Part shown: positions 46,398 to 56,681 of the stretch, piece after piece
Layout of the letters: each line of letters starts with the position of its first letter
Position numbering within the stretch: position 1 is the first letter of the stretch
Source: Orychophragmus violaceus
Taxonomy: Eukaryota > Streptophyta > Magnoliopsida > Brassicales > Brassicaceae
Length of the DNA: 64,000 nt
Assembly: GCA_030180135.1 (NCBI GenBank)
Contig: CM058237.1
Coordinates: forward strand, 35,795,126-35,859,125
Direction of reading: 5' to 3'
Notes under the pieces: generated by a model
Told to the model about the DNA's origin: nothing
The model's database searches: none
What the model saw: the letters and a program-made list of their open reading frames with translations, nothing else
Position numbers and translations under genes: made by a program

Positions 46398-47921
46398 TCA
46401 GGCTTTAATATGAATGTCTGCTACTCCTTTTCCCTTCATAGAACTGGAAATTTGGTTCACCTGAGTATCCAATTGCTTCATATGAGTGTTCAGAGACTCA
46501 AACTTTCCATTGAGATCCTCATAGACAGCATTCAACTTCTTATTGCAGTCCACATAAATCTTGGTCTGACTCTCCAGCAGCTGTTCCATCATTGCCTCCA
46601 TCTTACTCTCATGAGCAGTGGCTGCAAGAGGAGTCTGATAAGATGAAGCTCCATAGGTTCTCTGAGTACCTTGTCCAAAAGGTTTCTGAAGACCACTAGT
46701 CTGTCCAAAGGAGTTCTGATTGCCTGTGAAGGCACTCTTTTGTCCTCCATTGAAGAACTTGTTTCCCTGCTGATTACCGAATATGTTACCTTGGAAACCA
46801 GACCCTCCAATGTAATTCACATCTTCTTCCTGAGTGTCCTCCTCAGTTTGAATTACCTCTACATATTGGGCAAAGTGGACAGCCTTCTTACCAGCCATGA
46901 GATTGCAAATTGTGTCCAGCTTAGATCTAAATTCAGCAATCTCTGAATTCTCTACACTTCCACCAGATTTCTTCCTCCTCTCATCCATAGTCTTGCAACT
47001 GTTGCTGCTCACTAAGTTCTCAATCAACTGCTTAGCTTGTGCAGGAGTCCTAGTGTTGAAGTTTGCATTACTGGAGTTATCCAGCGCAGACTGATATGGA
47101 AGATCTATTCCTCTGAAGAAGATACCTAGCAATGTGACCTCAGTGAATCCATGGTGTGGGCAGTCACGCTGGTACTTCTTGAATCTCATCCAGGCAGCTT
47201 TAAGAGGCTCCACAGGTCCTTGGGAAAATGTGAGTATGTCCTGTCTGGAATGATCGGAGCGCGCATCATCATAGAAGTGACGCAGGAACTCACTCTTCAG
47301 GGCTGCCCAAGTATTAAACTGCCCAGGTGGCAGTTGCTTCAGCCATGCAGCAGCGTCTCCAGCGAGACTGTATGGAAAGAGCTTGAGAAACAGATAATCC
47401 TGGCAGACTCCATCATACTTCATGCCAGTGATTATATCCTCAAACTGATCAATGTGATCCATAGGCTGCTCCGTGGGATGACCATGGAATGCATTCTGTC
47501 TCATCAGCGAGTAGTAGATGGTTTTGATCTCAAAATCATTCCTCTCAAAACCAAGCATCACAAGAGCTGACCGGTTTGCATGAAACTCATCCGGTTTGTT
47601 GTAGTCAGCTAAAGTCCTCTCATGGACAACCATCTCTCTACCTTGGGCTTGTCTTTGGCCTTGGTTCTGCTCCTGTTGCGGTTGCTCAGGAGGATCATGG
47701 ATTACATTCCCTTCAGCGTCAATCCGATGCCCAGCAGCATTGTACGGATTGTTGTCTCGGTCCCTCAGGGTACCTTGAGCATCAGGCATAATGATTAGCT
47801 TCTGTACCACCATCCTTGCTCTTCTTTCTCTTCTGTTAGTTCTCTCTAGACGTCCATGTTCTTCAAGTCCGAGATTTACGAGGTTCAAGTTCTGATTACT
47901 TTGAGTTTCACGCGTCCGCAT
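46398..47921 (-). CDS. gag of element E (507 aa)
   Basis: Intact minus-strand Gag. I place the start at ATG 47921 (MRTRETQSNQNLNLVNLG), the first ATG after the leader. The capsid region spans roughly residues 170-330, with YYSLMRQNAFHGHPTEQPMD, LFPYSLAGDAAAWLKQLPPG and FYDDARSDHSRQDILTFSQG. A Gly/Asn/Gln-rich region follows, then a C-terminal helix NTHMKQLDTQVNQISSSMKG. No zinc knuckle is seen, as is common in Athila Gags. It ends at a TGA that separates it from the protease frame. It would assemble particles that other elements' pol could serve. Confidence 0.85.
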   Translation of the reverse strand: MRTRETQSNQNLNLVNLGLEEHGRLERTNRRERRARMVVQKLIIMPDAQGTLRDRDNNPYNAAGHRIDAEGNVIHDPPEQPQQEQNQGQRQAQGREMVVHERTLADYNKPDEFHANRSALVMLGFERNDFEIKTIYYSLMRQNAFHGHPTEQPMDHIDQFEDIITGMKYDGVCQDYLFLKLFPYSLAGDAAAWLKQLPPGQFNTWAALKSEFLRHFYDDARSDHSRQDILTFSQGPVEPLKAAWMRFKKYQRDCPHHGFTEVTLLGIFFRGIDLPYQSALDNSSNANFNTRTPAQAKQLIENLVSSNSCKTMDERRKKSGGSVENSEIAEFRSKLDTICNLMAGKKAVHFAQYVEVIQTEEDTQEEDVNYIGGSGFQGNIFGNQQGNKFFNGGQKSAFTGNQNSFGQTSGLQKPFGQGTQRTYGASSYQTPLAATAHESKMEAMMEQLLESQTKIYVDCNKKLNAVYEDLNGKFESLNTHMKQLDTQVNQISSSMKGKGVADIHIKA

Positions 47922-48163
47922 AAACTGTCTGTAATCGTCAAGCAACGATCGATGCTATCAGTGCAACGATCGATCCAATCTCAGAATCGCCTAGTGACGA
48001 TCGACACAAAGGTGCAACGATCGACGCAAAGCGAAATCGGTACCTGCGACAGAGAGAAAACAGAGAAAAATTAGTAACTTAAAAAAATAAAAGCAAAACG
48101 AAACAAAAACAATAAAAATCCTAGTAAAAACCCTAAGTTCGATCCTATCGAAGACTCTAAGAG
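47922..48163 (-). other. 5' leader of element E
   Basis: Noncoding leader with two CpG-dyad pairs: cores 47946/47967 (period 21) and 47998/48018 (period 20), close upstream of gag. Confidence 0.7.
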
Positions 48164-48181
48164 TCCCCGGCAACGGCGCCA
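48164..48181 (-). other. primer-binding site (tRNA-Asp) of element E
   Basis: On the plus strand TCCCCGGCAACGGCGCCA, identical to the 3' end of plant tRNA-Asp(GTC) including CCA, over 18 nt, six bases from the 5' LTR. Confidence 0.95.
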
Positions 48182-48187
48182 AAAACT

Positions 48188-49380
48188 TGATAGGGTCAGG
48201 TTTTAATCCTATTTTACTGCAAGTGCACAATTAAGTGATTGTAGTATATAGGGTATCGAATCCACAGAGACTCTGGTTCTGATAGGTTAGAACAGTAGGA
48301 ATTTAAACTAAGAAGAAAGCAATTTGTAGTAAACTAAATAGCAAAGCAAGAAAGTAAACAAGTAGCAGATTGTTGGTGGTGAAAGCAGTTAATTAGAGGC
48401 GCTAAGTCTAGGGCGTTCTCAGGAAATCAGACAAGCAGACAAATCAATCAGTCAGGATCTAATTAAGCATAGTTCTAGAACTCAAATCACGGATATAGAA
48501 TTAACCAAATCTCTTTGCGAGAATTCTCTAAGTCTAAGTGCAGTAATCCAAATCTCTTTGCAATTACTAACAGGTTAAACCAGCATTAATTTCAAGTTCG
48601 ATATGTTCACAATTAAACTAAGCCAAATCTCTTTGCGAATAATTTAATTGCTCAACCTAAATAGTTCAGATTCTAAACCACACTCTCGTGTCGTATTTAG
48701 CAACCTAAGATCTAGATTCTAATTGATCAGGTTAGAACTAGCATTAAACTCAATTTAGATCGAAGAACATTCTATTCATGTGAATCCTTAACTGAATTAA
48801 AACAAGTCTAGCAAGTCATGAAATCCTTAATGAGAAACCCTAAACCTAACTATGAATCTACTCAGACATGATTAATGAAACAGAAATCATATAATTAATA
48901 GAATGCATATAAGAAATTAAATAGATAAAGGGTTTCGAAATCTTCTCCAAAATAGATGAAGTACAGGATTAGATCAGCCCCAAAAGCTCTAAAAATCTCT
49001 TAGCTCTAAGTATGAAAGCGTATGTAAAATAAACACCAAAATCCTAATTATATAGGCATAATCTCGGCTGGGGCTTCTTTGTAAATACTGGAAACTTCTG
49101 GGCTAAAGTGCAAAATCTTCATTCTTCATTAAACCGCCGAATCGGCCCATCTCGCTAGTGTGTCGATCGACACCAAAGGTGTATCGATCGATGCATGATC
49201 CCAAAATCGGACAGTGAGCTCAATCTCTCGGCCAAACACTCCAAAAATCCCAAAATGCTCCAATATCTTCAATTCTGCTCCAAACCTGATTATACATGTA
49301 ATAGACTCTAAAAGAACACAAAAGAACACTAAAACACAATTATATCATGGCATAAAACCGGAAAAAACCATGATATATCA
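48188..49380 (-). repeat. 5' LTR of element E (1193 bp)
   Basis: Same length as the 3' LTR. CpG-dyad pair at 49161-49172 and 49182-49193 (period 21). Confidence 0.95.
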
Positions 49381-49385
49381 GTATT

Positions 49386-50189
49386 TGTGAAATGTGACGG
49401 TTTGTGAAAGTCTGCATAACGTATACAGGCGATGACTCAGGATGTGTATTAAGCTCAGATTTAGTTTGGAATCATATGATGAAGTGGAAAAGTGCTACCT
49501 ACCATTCCGTCTTGTTTGATTCCAGTACAAGTTTCGTAGAAAGAGAGAGCAAAAGAAAAAAAAATTAGACTAGAGCTAGCTTTTGAGAAGTCAAGTGATA
49601 AAGCTAGCTCAACACGTAAGTCAAAAAGAAAAAAAGGGTTTGCTCTCTCCTACAGGATAAAGGTTGAAAACTGACAAAGACATGATAAAAGAATGGGAGT
49701 GTGAAAGCTAGCCATGACAATCTAGATGGCCAGATGTATGAATCAACATGAGCTGAGGATACATTCTAGTACAAGAATTGTATCAGGAGGTACAAAGAAA
49801 GTTTTAAAATCTGGTAACTTTAATCTTTTCAAAGCCAATAAATTCTTGTGTAATTGATGTTCATCATTAGCTGTGAATATTCCCATTAAACTCATGATTT
49901 AACTATGGAGGTGGTTGAGCTGGTTATGTGTTAAACTCTTATAACTCTTGTGAAAGAATGATATGGTCTGTTGCAGTAAACCAGGTAGGTACAGGAAATC
50001 GATTTCGAATTAAACCAGACCGGTCCAATACTAAACCGAGGAGTGCACTAAAAGACAAAAAAAATTGGATGTTTGAGAGTCACAAATATTAGTTCGCGGC
50101 AAAAGGGAGAAAGGACCATTCGCTTCATGCTCATCTCCGAAAAACCCTAGAGAGCGATTGAGAGCTGATTCAAGAACGATCGAAGCACC
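49386..50189 (+). other. copia spacer between pol and ORF3
   Basis: Noncoding, purine-rich in part. A possible splice acceptor, CTGTTGCAG, lies at about 49975, upstream of ORF3. No gene is seen. Confidence 0.45.
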
Positions 50190-51236
50190 ATGAGCTCCGG
50201 GAAGATCAATCCCACTCAAATCGAGTCTCTGATGGAATATGCAACTGAGAGCGAAGCCCAACCTGATCAAATCGCGACTCAAGAAAAGTTCAACCCACTT
50301 GCGATAATCGTGTACCAAGGAAAGAGCACCTTCAACAGTGAAAAGGCTTCAACCGAGAATCGTGATGATCTTGAACACGAGAAGACTTCAACAGAAACTC
50401 CTAAGGCAGCAGAGAACCTCGACACACAAGCGACATAGGTTGAAATCTATGGTCAAGGCTGGAGAAATTGATACATGACTTGAGCCAGCTGCTGATTCTA
50501 CTCAAGTGGCTCAGGAACCTGTTCTGGAAGAAAAGAAGCTGACCGATCTCACTAGATCTGAAAATTGAAGAACAAGAATAAGACAAGAAAGATTGATCTA
50601 ACGGCAGATGAAGAATCGAAGAACAAGAAAAAGAAGAAGCCAATCGAGATCTCTGATGAAGAGACTGAGTCTACCGGATACGAATCTGCAAGCAAAATCT
50701 GGGTGCACAAGCAGTCAGAGAGAGCAACTCGACTGCAGTCAAGGAAAAGAAAGCAGGGTCTAGAGCAAAAGGATTCTAAAGTCAAGACATCCTACGGGAG
50801 ACCGATTCTGGCCAAGAAACCCAAGGTATCCAGATCTTTGGATCAAGAAAGGTACAAAATTTTCAGAACTAGAGGAATCTTACCTAAGCGTTTGGTAGAT
50901 ATGGAAGAAGAGGATGAATGGGGATATCTGGATTTGATTAAGGATGGGTACTTAGTTTCAACTGTAACTGGGCTAGCTGGGTATATCATGTAACATGTCA
51001 GTGAGTTTTATGCAGCGTTGCCGAGCGTCAAGTTGGAAGAATCAATGGAGAAGGTGGATGTTTGGTTCATAGGACATATCTATGAACTCTCACCGGTTGC
51101 TATTAAAGAGTCTTTGGGACTTCAAGAACTGAGCGAGGAAGAAATCCAGGCAGAAGCTGAGGTTGAATCAGAAAGCATGGCAACAGTAGCTGCATGCCTC
51201 AGTGAAGGAAAAACAACATGGAAGGATCTGACTGCT

Positions 51237-52390
51237 TGATATATCATGGTTTTTCTAGGTTTTCAACCATGATATAGTTGTATATATTGAGTCTTTAACC
51301 TGGTTTTTAGAGTCTATTGAGTCTTCTACAGGTAAGCTTGCGTTTGGAGCAAATGATGGGATTATAGGACGTTTCTGGTGATTTGTGCAACGAGCTGAAG
51401 TTGGTGTCTCGACCACGATTGAGTGTCGACCGACACTGACTTGGATGTCGGTCGACATTGAGCGCGACAGAACAATACCCGAGAGTTAAAGACAAGTTTT
51501 GAAAATTTACAGAATTGCCTTGAAGTTTTCCTTAATTCTAAACTGGCCCCAAAACGTGTTTAGAGAGTTTAATTAGGTTTTCAGACTCATTCTACCTTTT
51601 AACTTGTTCTTACTTTGTTCTTGCTTGAGAGATTGAGAGATATTGAGTTGGGGCTGATTTTTGCTACTTGTAATCTTGAGAGAAGGATTTCGAACCCTTT
51701 TTACTTTATCTATTTAGTCTTTTGGTTTTCTATTCATGATGTGTTGTTTGATTACTAATATGTCTGAGTAGTAACCTAGTTAGATTTAGGAATTCTCACA
51801 AAGGTTTTATACTTGTTTGATAACTAATTGATTAGGATTCACCATCTGTTTGTTCATCACCTAAATTGTGCTTAATACTGAATTCTGGACTGATCACCTA
51901 GGGTTTAGATCTGAGATAATTAACATAGCGCGAGAGTGTGAGTTATAATCTGAACATACTTAGTGTGAGCAATTTGACTAGATACAAAGAATTTGGTTTA
52001 GTAAAATTGTGAACCGATAGAACCTGCTCTTAATGCTTGTTTAGAACTCTAGGATCACAAAGAGATTTGGATCGCTAGGTTGCTAGATATAGAAATAATC
52101 TCAGCGAGAGTTGGATTATTTAGCATTGTGTTTCTAGTTCTTGAACCCGTTTTAATCTGAATCCGGTTAGTTAAGTTTCTTACATAGCATAATTCCTGAG
52201 AACTTCCTAAGTCTGACGCCTTTCTCTATTTGAAAACACCTTCCTGTTGCTTGCTTTTGTTTACTGCTTTCTTAAGATTTGATTTAGCTTAACTTGACGG
52301 CATATAATCTATCTTGTGACCGTGAGTCCTTGTGGATTCGATACCCTGAAATACTACAACAACATAATTGTGCACTTGCAGTAGAATAGG
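51237..52390 (+). repeat. LTR1 of element F, 3'-truncated
   Basis: Starts TGATATATCATGG. It matches LTR2 until GCAGTAGAATAGG, after which LTR2 continues to ACACCTATCA but LTR1 switches to ORF sequence. Inverted CpG-dyad pair at 51424-51435 and 51446-51457 (period 22). Confidence 0.88.
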
Positions 52391-53477
52391 CTTGGGTACG
52401 ATCTGTACCAAGTACTACGACTTGTATCCGGAGCTAGTGAGACAGTTTATGGCCACAGTCTGTGTATACTACACCAACGATGTGGTGAGGAAGGCTTCTG
52501 AGGGTACATTGACATTCATGGCCAAGGGCAGGAGGTACAGACTTAGTCTCCATGAGCTATGCGATATATATGAGTTTGACAGGACTAAGGAGAGAGTCAG
52601 TTTGCCTGAGCACTGGTCAGATGTGGAGTTCTTCTGGAGACACTTTGGCACAGGGGTGTATGATTCTCAGACCACCAGGCAGACCGCTGTGCGACACCCG
52701 GTTCTGCGCTATCTTGTTCGCATATTCTCCAACACTATCTTGTGTAAGATGGAGCCTGGGATGATGAGGATTGCTGAGCTCTTCTTGCTCTATATTGGGA
52801 TTGGTAAGAGCGTTGATGTCAGTGAGTTTGAGGATGCTCATTTGGAGTTGGATGCTAACATGGGAGCTCTCTTTGCTCATCATTTGGAGACATTGAAGGC
52901 GACGAAGCCTTTCACTGGGAAGGCAATGAAGACGGAGTCGATCGGGAGCCTCTTAACTCCCATCTTTGATCACTTTGGGCTCGACAGGAGTCAGATGAAC
53001 ATTTGTACTAAGAAGCTCACCATGAACTTCACGCATCTGAACAGCAGTCAGTGGATCAAGGGAGACACCAATGGGACACAGTTCTGGTGGAGATTCCATG
53101 ACAGATCCGGAGTAGAGCGGCTATTTCCTCTCCTAGAGACTAATCTCACAGGTATCACTGATCATCCTCTCTCACTCTCTTTTCAGCCCAGTGTGGATCT
53201 CTGTAGAGCTGTCCTGCGTCGAGTTACTGTGCTTCGAGGCGCATCTTCTGGAGCTGCTACTTCTGCTGCTGAGCATGAGCCTGTCCATGCTGATGATCCA
53301 GACGAGACCTATGGGTTTCCTGAGCTTCCCGGACCAGCAGAAGACATGCCACCACCGCAGTTCCAAAAGTGGGTTGCAGCTGTACTTAAAGGAATCTGGA
53401 AGACGGTTCACAAGATGTCCTGCCAGCGCTCACAGAATGTTTACCACCTGCAGCCTCGACGTCGCGCACCAGCTTAG
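52391..53477 (+). pseudogene. Athila 3' ORF (ORF1-like family) of element F, N-terminally truncated
   Basis: An open frame of about 362 residues from the LTR junction to TAG at 53475-53477: YYDLYPELVRQFMATVCVYY, YRLSLHELCDIYEFDRTKER, AVRHPVLRYLVRIFSNTILC, MGALFAHHLETLKATKPFTG, IGSLLTPIFDHFGL and QFWWRFHDRSGVERL, then a Pro-rich tail and basic QNVYHLQPRRRAPA. This is the best-preserved copy of the protein in the window. It lacks the N-terminal 100 or so residues seen in B and E and has no start codon of its own. Family and position are as for the copies in B and E; function is unknown. Confidence 0.75.
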
Positions 53478-54463
53478 GCACCTAACCATCTGAGCTCAGA
53501 GGAGGAGGAGATGGAGGAGGCTGCTGACTAGGAGGAGACAAACGATGGAGACTCTCCAGTCTTCTAGAGTTGCTGGTTCTGGTTTCGTTTTTCCTTTTCC
53601 TTTTCTTGAGTCAATTTTTATGTTTCTTTTGAGTCAGTTTTTCAGTAGTGTTGCCTGGAATTATGACTATTTGAGTTTATGCATCTTTATTGTTGTTTTT
53701 GATGAGATTTTGAGTTATCTAACGCAGCTAACAGGTGAGAAAATTGAGTGCTAACTCATGATCTTAACCACTGACAGATTTATCATCCTTCGTATGCTCA
53801 CACGAGCTCGATGTCGGTCGACACTAAGCTTAGTGTCGGTCGACATCGGCCGTATTCAGGTTCGGATTTTTAACACAAAATCTCTATGGTTCCAATTGCT
53901 TTATACCGATCTCATGCTACAATTGCACTGGGGACAATGCAGTTTAAGTGTGGGGGAGGTGGCTACTGACATTGTGTTTTATTTTCTTAAGAGTCAGTCC
54001 CATGTTTTCACTAGTTTTCAAAATTGTTTTATTGAGTCAAAATTTGTATGAAACTATGATTTTTCGAGGAAATTTTTCGCTGGAACAGGAACTAAGTGAC
54101 CATTGGACAGACTTGCAGGACCTCTATGACTATAAGAAAACCCCAAACAGATCAACTTACCAAGGACACCCATATCTAACCAGGTATTCAGAGGATTCAT
54201 CACTAGTCTCACACTTAATCTTGACTTTAATTTCTCACTTAGGGACTTGGTAATCTTTGGGTCGGATTCCTTTGATGTGTTTGACACAGCCTATCATCCT
54301 GTTCTAAAGTATGGTTTCTGATTTTCTCCTCTCTTGAAAGTAAAAAAAAAAAAAATAGATAAAAACCAAGGATAAGCTAGTAGCTTCGAAGTGGTCACGG
54401 GAGTGGTAGAGTACCTTATTACCTCCTGTGTATCCATGGAAAGATCCAAAGTTAAACCCCAAT
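53478..54463 (+). other. 3' UTR of element F
   Basis: Noncoding, homologous to A 4600-5210. CpG-dyad pair TGTCGGTCGACA at 53812-53823 and 53834-53845 (period 22). The homology stops at AATAAAAACA (54461-54470). Confidence 0.75.
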
Positions 54464-54491
54464 AAAAACAGCATGGAAGGATCTGACTGCT
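54464..54491 (+). repeat. 28-bp copy of the host flank before LTR2
   Basis: Matches 51209-51236 with one mismatch and includes GGAAGGATCTGACTGCT, which is copia ORF3 sequence, not Athila sequence. Confidence 0.9.
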
Positions 54492-55664
54492 TGATATATG
54501 ACGGTTTTTCTAGGTTTTCAACCACGATATAGTTGTATATATTGAGTCTTTAACCTGGTTTTTAGAGTCTATTGAGTCTTCTACAGGTAAGCTTGCGTTT
54601 GGAGCAAAGGATGGGATTATAGGACGTTTCTGGTGATTTGTGCAACGAGCTGAAGTTGGTGTCTCGACCATGATTGAGTGTCGACCGACACTGACTTGGA
54701 TGTCGGTCGAGATTGAGCACGACAGAACAATACCCGAGAGTTAAAGACAAGTTTTGAAGATTTGCAAAATTGCCAGAAGTTTTCTTAATTCTAAATTGAC
54801 CCCAAAACGTGTTTAGAGAGTTTAATTAGGTTTTCAGACTCATTCTACCTTTTAACTTGTTCTTACTTTGTTCTTGCTTGAGAGATTGAGAGATAGTGAT
54901 TTGGGGCTGATTCTGCTACTTGTAACCTTGAGAGAAGAATTTCGAACCCCTTTTACTTTATCTATTTAGTCTTTTGGTTTTCTATTCATGAAGTGTTGTT
55001 TGATTACTAATATGTCTGAGTAGTAACCTAGTTAGATTTAGGAATTCTCACAAAGGTTTTATGCTTATTTGATAACTGATTGATTAGGATTCACCATCTG
55101 TTTGTTCATCACCTAAGTTGTGCTTAATACTGAATTCTGGACCGATCACCTAGGGTTTATATCTGAGATAATTAACAATAGCGCGAGAGTGTGAGTTATA
55201 ATCTGAACAAACTTAGTGTGAGCAATTTGACTAGATACAAAGAGATTTGGTTTAGTAAAATTTTGAACCGATAGAACCTGTTCTTAATGCTTTTTTAGAA
55301 CTCTAGGATCACAAAGAGATTTGGATCGCTAGGTTGCTAGATATAGAAATAATCTCAGCGAGAGTTGGATTATTTAGCATTGTGTTTCTAGTTCTTGAAC
55401 CCATTTTAATCTGAATCCGGTTAGTTAAGTTTCTTACATAGCATAATTCCTGAGAACTTCCTAAGTCTGGCGCCTTTCTCTATTTGAAAACACCTTCATG
55501 TTGCTTGCTTTTGTTTACTGCTTTCTTAAGATTTGATTTAGCTTAACTTGACGGCATATAATCTATCGTGTGACCGTGAGTCCTTGTGGATTCGATACCC
55601 TGAAATACTACAACAACATAATTGTGCACTTGCAGTAGAATAGGGATAAAACTTACACCTATCA
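54492..55664 (+). repeat. LTR2 of element F (1173 bp)
   Basis: Complete LTR, TGATATATG...CCTATCA. CpG-dyad pair at 54679-54712, with a C to G change in the second site. Confidence 0.9.
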
Positions 55665-56275
55665 CTGCTACAAGACTTCCTCCTTGTTATGCTGCATTGA
55701 GCGTGTTGTCAGCCTACAACTGGATTTCATCTACTCATAAGCATCATCTCTCTGCTGACAGGGCAAAACTGATCTACAAAATTTCCCAAGGAATAAGAAC
55801 GGATGTTGGGAAGATGATTTTCAAGCAGATTCTGTCTATGGGTGTTTTCAAAGATCTGACTCTCACTGGTTGATGTTTCCAAGGGTCATCATTGGACTCA
55901 TGAAGTTTCAGCATGAAGTAACGGTACTCAAGGGAGAAAAGGTCATTGCTCCGATCTTCTACAAGAAAGACTCTTGATCCGGCGAAGCTTTTATCAAGAC
56001 TGAGGAGTCTAAATCTGCTAAGAAGGAGGTTGTCCGTGCCAGCCCAAGAACCCATACACCACGTCGTGCCAGCTCCAGTTCATCAGCTCCAAGATCTTTG
56101 ACTCAGACAATGCAGGGGATAGTGATTCTTGGATCAGTTCGGGTACCAGTTGGGAATTTTAGTCCGCGAGCAGCTAGAGAAGCAGTTGAGGACACTGCCA
56201 AGGCACTCCAGACCTTCTCTAAGGTGATTCAGCGTCTTCTTCGAGCTATGTCAGGTAATGTTCTATCTCCTTACT

Positions 56276-56681
56276 AAATTCCTTAGCTACTAACAGTCTG
56301 TTTTTAACATTGTGTGTTCACAAGCAGGGGGGGAAGAGGATAGTGGCTAAGTGATGTGTGCAAGGATTATGGGGGAGTGAAGCCGATTGAGTTTAGATTT
56401 TCTTTTCTTTTTGATGTTTTTGGGAAATCGGTTCACTTGGGAACAAGTCTAGGATTCTGGGGGAGTTTGTTTTTGTAGTAATATGATCTTATCATCTCGG
56501 TTATGTTTTGGATTGCAAAAACTCTTTTGAAAACTCATGTATGTGTTCATGGAACAAGTATTTAAGGTTTGAGAAATCTAACGAAAATACGAATGTTCAA
56601 AATACGACTTGTTCTTTGTGTGTGGTATTCTTATTTTTATGCAGATGCTTGAGAGACACACAATCCTAAAAAGGGGGAGAC
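56276..56681 (+). other. copia 3' UTR and polypurine tract
   Basis: Noncoding. It ends with AAAAAGGGGGAGAC at 56668-56681 directly before the 3' LTR, the primer for plus-strand DNA synthesis. Confidence 0.75.

Larger units (their letters stand above)
40256..49380 (-). mobile_element. non-autonomous Athila-like element E (9125 bp)
   Basis: Exact TSD GTATT (40251-40255 and 49381-49385). Both LTRs are 1193 bp (40256-41448 and 48188-49380) and differ by a few percent by eye. It carries an 18-nt tRNA-Asp primer site, gag, protease and the 3' ORF. RT, RNase H and integrase are absent: the protease reading ends at 45279 and is followed directly by the sequence that follows integrase in element A. 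It is structurally complete but dependent on another element's pol, and is inserted at the end of copia pol. Confidence 0.95.
51237..55664 (+). mobile_element. Athila-like element F, rearranged remnant
   Basis: Flanked by the 5-bp TSD CTGCT (51232-51236 and 55665-55669). LTR1 51237-52390 lacks about 21 bp at its 3' end and joins directly to the middle of the 3' ORF. Gag-pol is absent. LTR2 54492-55664 is complete. Just before LTR2 the 3' UTR stops and a 28-bp copy of the host flank lies at 54464-54491, where the polypurine tract should be. The family is the same as A (GGTCGAC-type motif). Confidence 0.85.
50190..56275 (+). pseudogene. copia third ORF (SIRE-type, envelope position), split by element F
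   Basis: Starts MSSGKINPTQIESLMEYATE at 50190 in a good context (caccATGA). It has a stop near 50437 and a degenerate patch to 50565. It resumes with a Lys-rich segment, then KIFRTRGILPKRLVDMEEED, FYAALPSVKLEESMEKVDVW and GLQELSEEEIQAEAE. Element F interrupts codon-perfectly at 51236/55665 (KDLTA then TRLPPCYAAL). It continues KHHLSADRAKLIYKISQGIR and VGKMIFKQILSMGV. After another break it ends with ASPRTHTPRRASSSSSAPRS and RLLRAMSGNVLSPY. The style is the 'putative plant transposon protein' family common in plant retroelements; no function is known. Confidence 0.65.

Noticed and set aside
49386..50030. An additional gene between copia pol and ORF3
   Set aside because: No open frame of note and purine-rich noncoding character.
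52368..52400. A start for the F 3' ORF within LTR1 (MCTCSRI...)
   Set aside because: The first codon there is TTG in LTR sequence; the reading arises from the deletion junction, not from a real start.
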